Notes under the pieces: generated by a model
Databases searched by the model: none
Told to the model about the DNA's origin: nothing
Seen by the model: the letters and a program-made list of their open reading frames with translations, nothing else
Shown here: piece by piece, positions 59,422 through 64,000 of the stretch
How the letters are laid out: the number at the start of each line of letters is the position of its first letter
Position numbering within the stretch: position 1 is the stretch's first letter
Translations under genes and position numbers: made by a program
From: an uncultured Bacteroidota bacterium
GTDB taxonomy: Bacteria > Bacteroidota > Bacteroidia > NS11-12g > UBA9320
Assembly: GCA_937124965.1 (NCBI GenBank)
Contig: CAKZLB010000046.1
Location: 226,776 to 290,775 of the forward strand
Reading direction: 5' to 3'
DNA length: 64,000 nucleotides

Positions 59422-61164
59422 CTACTTAATAGTTAGGTTTAATTTTTCTTTTAGAGATTGCAAGGATGGATTTTTTTTCGCCATCACTTCAAATTTTTCT
59501 TGTCCAGTATACGCTCTGGTTCCTTCTGCTTTTCGTTTTACCTCTACAACTTCAAGTTGTAGCTGGCTAACTTTCATGTCTTTACGTAAAAATTGAAGCA
59601 ACTCAACTTTTAACTCTTCCAATTGAATTCTATGTTGTTTAATCAACTTTAAAACAACCTTCCCATCCTCCCAAATAGGGTTAACAAATGAAAAAAGGGA
59701 TACTTGTATGACCCGTTCTTCAGACTTTAGTTTTTCGACAAAATTCTTAAAGGCTTGGTTAACATCATCTTGATTAACTTCTTTGTGCGGATGTTCTTCC
59801 TCAATAGACTGCTCACTTGGTTCTTCCGAAGTATCTTTAGCATTTACGTCTGTCGATGTTGAAATCAAAATATCATCAAGATTTCCTAAGCGAGCCACTC
59901 CCGAATCTTTGACCTTTTTGATCTTTTTGACGGGTTGGGTTGAATCACCCTTTTCTTGAGTAGATACTTCTTTATCTGTCTTTTTTGTTACTTGTACGAC
60001 TGCTTCATCAGAATCCGCCTTTTTTTTTGTTTTAACAATAGGCTGTGCTTCGGCAATCTGGGGATTTAACTGCGAATCAGACTTTTTTTTTTGATCTGTT
60101 TTTAACAGACTTGGTAAATAGCAGATTTTTATCAATCCTAATTCAACGTGTAAACGCTGATTTCGACTGAGTTTGTAGTTCTGATCAAATTGATTTACTA
60201 TAGAAATTGCATTTACTAAAAACCCTTGACTTAACGTTTTTGCCGTGTCAATGTATTTTTGATGTACGTGCGGTGGAACATCCAATAACTTAACCGTATC
60301 TGGAGTTCTGCCTACCATTAAGTCTCTGAAATGGTTTGCCAGGCCGTTTAAGAAAATCTGCCCATCAAATCCGTTAGACAGAATTTCATCAAAAATGAGT
60401 AAAACCGAAGCAATATCCTGTGAAGAGAACGCATCCGTTATTTTGAAATAATAATCGTAATCAAGAACGTTTAGGTTCTTAACTACATCTTCATATCTCA
60501 AGTGCTTATCCGACGAAATACTAACCATTTGATCAAAAATGGAAAGTGCATCTCTAAGTGCTCCATCTGCCTTCTGGGCAATTATATGCAGAGCTTCTTC
60601 CTCCATTACTAAGGATTCTGCTTCTCCGATTCCCTTAAGGTGAGCAATGATGTCCGGTACAGTGATTCTGTTAAAGGTAAAGACCTGACACCGTGATAAA
60701 ATCGTCGGTAGAATTTTATGCCTTTCTGTCGTTGCTAAAATAAATATAGCGTAAGAAGGAGGCTCTTCTAGTGTTTTCAGGAATGCGTTAAATGCCGCGG
60801 CAGACAGCATATGTACCTCATCAATAATATACACCTTGTATTTACCAACTTGAGGAGGAATGCGAACTTGTTCATTCAGTAGTCGAATATCTTCAACGCT
60901 ATTATTAGAAGCAGCATCTAATTCAAAAATGTTATACGAGAAATCGTATTGATCATCCGTTATGCTCTCTTTGTTTATCTCTTTAGCAAGAATACGTGCG
61001 CAGGTCGTTTTCCCAACACCTCGTGGTCCATTAAACAAAAAAGCTTGTGCTAACTGATTATTTTTTATTTCATTGATCAGAGTTTTAGTAACATGTTCTT
61101 GACCAACAACAGTGTTGAAGGTCTCAGGTCTATATTTCCGTGCTGATACAACGAAGTTTTCCAT
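59422..61164 (-). CDS. dnaX: DNA polymerase III gamma/tau subunit
   Basis: Clamp-loader ATPase of 580 residues. Walker A GPRGVGKTTCARILA, the DEVHMLS Walker B, the sensor LATTERHKI and the arginine-finger region LSRCQ are present. The cysteine-rich zinc module usually placed between Walker A and ELDAASNN is missing; that stretch is a short acidic loop (ITDDQYDFSYN). The C-terminal third (about 365-580) is Lys/Glu-rich and then folds into a tau-like domain that should contact the polymerase. It lies downstream of the two-component pair on the same strand, 88 bases away. Confidence 0.95.
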   Translation of the reverse strand: MENFVVSARKYRPETFNTVVGQEHVTKTLINEIKNNQLAQAFLFNGPRGVGKTTCARILAKEINKESITDDQYDFSYNIFELDAASNNSVEDIRLLNEQVRIPPQVGKYKVYIIDEVHMLSAAAFNAFLKTLEEPPSYAIFILATTERHKILPTILSRCQVFTFNRITVPDIIAHLKGIGEAESLVMEEEALHIIAQKADGALRDALSIFDQMVSISSDKHLRYEDVVKNLNVLDYDYYFKITDAFSSQDIASVLLIFDEILSNGFDGQIFLNGLANHFRDLMVGRTPDTVKLLDVPPHVHQKYIDTAKTLSQGFLVNAISIVNQFDQNYKLSRNQRLHVELGLIKICYLPSLLKTDQKKKSDSQLNPQIAEAQPIVKTKKKADSDEAVVQVTKKTDKEVSTQEKGDSTQPVKKIKKVKDSGVARLGNLDDILISTSTDVNAKDTSEEPSEQSIEEEHPHKEVNQDDVNQAFKNFVEKLKSEERVIQVSLFSFVNPIWEDGKVVLKLIKQHRIQLEELKVELLQFLRKDMKVSQLQLEVVEVKRKAEGTRAYTGQEKFEVMAKKNPSLQSLKEKLNLTIK

Positions 61165-61252
61165 GTGCTCACAAAAAAAGAGATTTTAACATAAAATGTT
61201 GCATGGATTTGGATTTAAATTTTCTAACATATCAACTCAAGAGTAATCCACA

Positions 61253-62275
61253 TTAAATCGCTTTTTGAAGTGTAAAGCCAAAAGTTGACCCTTTGCCAAG
61301 TTCACTCCGAACATTGATGGACTGTCCGTGGGCTTCAACTATATGTTTTGCAATACTCAAACCTAATCCTGATCCGCCCTCAATACGATTTCGACTTTGT
61401 TCAACCCGATAAAATCGTTCAAAAAGACGTGGAAGTGCATGTTTCGGAATACCTTCTCCTTTATCAGAAATTTCAATCAAAACATTTTTATCCATATCAT
61501 AAAAACCGCAGAGTACTTTTCCACCGTTTTCTCCATATTTCAAAGCGTTTACGATTAAATTGGTTAATACTTGTTTAATTCGTTTGCGGTCTGCATTAAC
61601 TTTAAAGTCAACATCTGCACTTTGTTTGAAACCAAAACGAGCGTTATGTTCTTTTGCCAAAAACTCGACATCATCAAACACCTCTTCCACCAATGTTCTA
61701 AGATCAAAAACAGATTTTTCCATTTTCAAATCACCAGATTCAATTTTATTTAAATCTGTTAAGTCCTCTACCAGTTCTATTAGTCGATCAACACTGTTAG
61801 ATGCTTTATTTAAGAACGTATAATTGACCTTTGGATCCGATAGTGCCCCTTCAATTAGCGTATCTATGTAACCTTGCATCTGAAAAATGGGTGTTTTTAG
61901 TTCATGTGATACATTCCCAACAAACTCTCTTCGAAACGCTTCTTGTTCTTTCAGTAAATTAATTTCATCTTTTCTCTCTTTTGCCCAAGCAGAAACTTGA
62001 TCCGAAACTTGGGAAATTGGGTCAAATTCTAAAGTGTCTTGTAGTTTTTCTGTTTTGCTGGTATGAATACTTTTATAGATAATTTTAATCTTTCTATATA
62101 TAAAGCGTTCGAGCAAATACAATGTAATTAAGAAGGAAAACAAAAAAGTGAGAGATATAACTATCGCTATATGCCACCAAACAAAACTCAAAATTCCAGT
62201 GAGTATCGCAGGAACTATTGACGTTAATCCTGCAGAGAGTAAGGCTATTTTACGGGGGGATGAATTAGTATTCAA
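61253..62275 (-). CDS. sensor histidine kinase without extracellular sensor domain
   Basis: Membrane kinase of 340 residues, PhoR-like in its catalytic part. Two adjacent transmembrane helices (about 10-55) leave almost no periplasmic loop, then a coiled linker, HisKA with the H-box FVGNVSHELKTP, and HATPase_c with the N-box (NLIVNALKYGE), DKGEGIP and GGSGLGLSIAKH. No PAS, GAF or HAMP domain is evident. It is transcribed 34 bases downstream of its likely partner regulator. The signal is unknown; membrane state is a possibility for kinases of this layout. Confidence 0.92.
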   Translation of the reverse strand: MNTNSSPRKIALLSAGLTSIVPAILTGILSFVWWHIAIVISLTFLFSFLITLYLLERFIYRKIKIIYKSIHTSKTEKLQDTLEFDPISQVSDQVSAWAKERKDEINLLKEQEAFRREFVGNVSHELKTPIFQMQGYIDTLIEGALSDPKVNYTFLNKASNSVDRLIELVEDLTDLNKIESGDLKMEKSVFDLRTLVEEVFDDVEFLAKEHNARFGFKQSADVDFKVNADRKRIKQVLTNLIVNALKYGENGGKVLCGFYDMDKNVLIEISDKGEGIPKHALPRLFERFYRVEQSRNRIEGGSGLGLSIAKHIVEAHGQSINVRSELGKGSTFGFTLQKAI

Positions 62276-62309
62276 TAAGACAAAGTTATGAATAAATCCA
62301 AAAGATCAG

Positions 62310-62990
62310 TTAACCTACAAACTTGTAGCCGACACCTTTAATTGTCTCTATTTTGGTGTCACCTATCTTTTCGCGAATTTTACGAATATGCACATCAATC
62401 GTTCGATCAACTACAAAAACATCTGTTCCCCAAACTTTTCTAAGTATCTTTTCTCGAGTAAATACCTTAGAAGGTTTGCTAGCTAATAAGTACAATAAAT
62501 CGAACTCCTTTCGTGGAAGATTTAAGGAAACGTCACCTAATTTAACGACGTGTTCGTTAGGATTGATCGTTAAATTACCGTTTACCAAGACATCCGCTGT
62601 ATCAGACTCAAGGTTTGAGGTATGTCGCTTCATAATAGCATTAACGCGACTTAGAAGAGCTCGAGGTTTTATAGGTTTTGTAACATAATCATCACCTCCA
62701 GCATCGAATCCAGCTATTTCACTGTACTCTTCGCTTCTTGCAGTTAAGAACATGATAAATGTATTCGTGAGTTCTTCGTTTTCACGAATTTTTCTGCACG
62801 CTTCAATGCCATCCATGTGGGGCATCATAACATCCATTATTATTAAATCCGGCTTAAATGATTTGGCCTTATCAACTGCTTCAGATCCATTATGAGCGAT
62901 TTGAACTTCATAGCCTTCTTTCTCTAAATTATAGCTAATGAATTCAACAATGTCCGCTTCGTCATCAACTACTAAAATTTTGGAGCCCAT
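62310..62990 (-). CDS. OmpR/PhoB-type response regulator
   Basis: 226 residues. The receiver domain has the acidic pocket VVDDEAD, phospho-acceptor Asp53 in LIIMDVMMPHMDG and the conserved threonine and lysine (FLTAR; VTKPIKPRAL). The C-terminal winged helix has LPRKEFDLLYLLA and VFVVDRTIDVHIRKIREKIG. It is probably phosphorylated by the kinase encoded just downstream. PhoB of phosphate control is the closest general resemblance, but no pst genes are near, so no symbol is given. Confidence 0.93.
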   Translation of the reverse strand: MGSKILVVDDEADIVEFISYNLEKEGYEVQIAHNGSEAVDKAKSFKPDLIIMDVMMPHMDGIEACRKIRENEELTNTFIMFLTARSEEYSEIAGFDAGGDDYVTKPIKPRALLSRVNAIMKRHTSNLESDTADVLVNGNLTINPNEHVVKLGDVSLNLPRKEFDLLYLLASKPSKVFTREKILRKVWGTDVFVVDRTIDVHIRKIREKIGDTKIETIKGVGYKFVG

Positions 62991-63063
62991 GTTTTGTATA
63001 TGTTAAGAGCGCAAGTAACTAAAGTATGACGACAACTAATCCAGTTTTAGTATTAACAAATGG

Positions 63064-64000
63064 TTAATTGAATATCTCCGCAAGTTTGGCTTCTAGCTGA
63101 TACCCTCTTAAATCTTTTGCTAAGATTCGGCCATTTCTATCTAACAAGAACGTTTTTGGAATTCCTGAAACTTGATATAATCCAGCAGCAGAGCTTTTCC
63201 ATCCTTTTAAATCACTAACATGTGTCCAAGTCAATCCATCCTGAGCAATAGCAGCCTTCCACCGACTAGCATCGTTGTCCAGCGATACACTAAATACTTC
63301 AAATCCTTTGTCGTGGTATTCGTTATAAACCCTCACCACGTTAGGGTTTTCTTGTCTGCAAGGTCTACACCATGATGCCCAAAAATCAATTAATACAACT
63401 TTACCTCTTAACGAAGATAACTTTACGAGTTCACCTGTTGGGCTTGCTAGTTCAATTTCTGGAGCCAACCCACCAATATCTAAAGCCCCAATTGAATTAA
63501 GTCTATCTTCCAGTTTTTTAGTAAATGAGCTTTCAGGAGCATCCTTTTTTAATTTAGATAAGGCGCTTTCAAGCAAAGTTCCATCTGGCTTAGGAACAAC
63601 ATAGGTTGCCGCAAAATATGTAGCTGGACCACCTTTATGTTCGTTAACAAAGTTCAGAATGTCCGAACTCATTGTTTTCTGCAAACTTGTATATTCTGTA
63701 TTGAATGCGAACTTAATACTATCGCTTACGTTTGCTGGATTTAAATTGGAGTAGCGTTTTTGTAACGCTGCGTTCGCTTTGTTATGACTTAAGTACAAGT
63801 CGTATAAAGCCTTTAACTCGTCATTATTATCATCCCCTTTTACAGTGGTTTCGATAAACTCCCCTATGGTTAGGTTTAGTTCCACTGATTTACCATCTTC
63901 CAAAATTATTGGTACCCCTGGAGGTTGATTTGAGTTAATCGTTACGTAGTAAAATTTCATGTCAGTGATGGTTGAATTAAGTTCATACCTTCCTTTATCA
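63064..64000 (-). CDS. TlpA-like thiol-disulfide oxidoreductase (5' end outside window)
   Basis: At least 311 residues visible; the frame stays open to the right edge, so the start lies beyond 64000 (the ATG at 63960 is internal). The N-terminal part (GRYELNSTITDMKFYYV, then LEDGKSVELNL) resembles the end of a DUF4369 domain. The C-terminal half (about the last 145 residues) is a thioredoxin/AhpC-TSA domain with the redox motif FWASWCRPCRQENP and a cis-proline region VSGIPKTFLLD. Such proteins act in the periplasm, reducing disulfides or maintaining cytochromes. A signal peptide cannot be checked because the N-terminus is missing. Confidence 0.88.
   Translation of the reverse strand, partial: DKGRYELNSTITDMKFYYVTINSNQPPGVPIILEDGKSVELNLTIGEFIETTVKGDDNNDELKALYDLYLSHNKANAALQKRYSNLNPANVSDSIKFAFNTEYTSLQKTMSSDILNFVNEHKGGPATYFAATYVVPKPDGTLLESALSKLKKDAPESSFTKKLEDRLNSIGALDIGGLAPEIELASPTGELVKLSSLRGKVVLIDFWASWCRPCRQENPNVVRVYNEYHDKGFEVFSVSLDNDASRWKAAIAQDGLTWTHVSDLKGWKSSAAGLYQVSGIPKTFLLDRNGRILAKDLRGYQLEAKLAEIFN

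Noticed and set aside
63064-63960. Complete TlpA-like gene starting at ATG 63960
   Set aside because: The frame stays open to 64000, there is no signal peptide at 63960, and the upstream residues read as part of a DUF4369-like domain.

Overview
The window is AT-rich DNA from a member of the Bacteroidota, most probably Flavobacteriales. The evidence is four secreted proteins with type IX secretion (T9SS) C-terminal domains, promoters of the Bacteroidota kind (TTTG, about 20 nt, TAnnTTTG), a mevalonate-pathway kinase next to a UbiA-type prenyltransferase, BshC of bacillithiol synthesis, type B L31, and the miaB / sigma-54 activator / lptE / secG and rpmB-rpmG-DUF4295-ftsY-rimO gene orders. I see no tRNA, rRNA, insertion sequence, prophage or CRISPR array. 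It looks like ordinary chromosome with one accessory-looking surface-protein region.

Layout. 1-1730 (+): a 5'-truncated GHMP (mevalonate) kinase and a UbiA prenyltransferase. 1727-18695 (-): a surface-protein block transcribed leftwards: a GSCFA protein, a giant T9SS protein of 4181 residues, an RmlD-like sugar-nucleotide reductase, and a propeller/T9SS protein. 18760-19551 (-): a lipoprotein. 19881-27039 (+): miaB, a sigma-54 activator without a sensor domain, lptE, an acidic repeat protein, secG, groES and groEL. 27219-29685 (-): a diheme peroxidase lipoprotein and a T9SS propeller protein. 29898-37259 (+): rpsA with an extra C-terminal domain, then EVE, pyrR, pyrB and ansA, then gyrB. 37388-44123 (+): a small GldM-C-like secreted protein, rpmB, rpmG, DUF4295, ftsY, rimO, bshC and an OmpA-family protein. 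44233-47787 (-): a lipoprotein, tpiA, a GlmU-like protein and L31. 47860-55551 (+): a sulfatase/LTA-synthase-like enzyme, hisS, a pseudouridine synthase, a secreted hydrolase, carA and eno. 55688-59413 (+): a second large PKD/T9SS type B protein. 59422-64000 (-): dnaX, a histidine kinase with its response regulator, and a TlpA-like thioredoxin protein truncated by the window end.

How the genes fit together. Most of the window is housekeeping: translation (L28, L33, L31, S1, HisS, MiaB, RimO), protein export and folding (SecG, FtsY, GroESL), outer-membrane LPS assembly (LptE), pyrimidine synthesis (PyrR, PyrB, CarA) and glycolysis (TpiA, Eno). The unusual part is the surface block at 1.7-18.7 kb. 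Its giant protein carries about 21 tandem 75-78-residue cysteine-containing repeats, including an exact-length 684-bp tandem duplication of a three-repeat block. It also has nine related N-terminal modules, two carbohydrate-binding-like inserts and one lectin-like insert. No clearly new biochemical system (defence, secretion or biosynthetic) could be demonstrated. The giant repeat protein with its GSCFA and RmlD-like neighbours is the strongest candidate for something undescribed.
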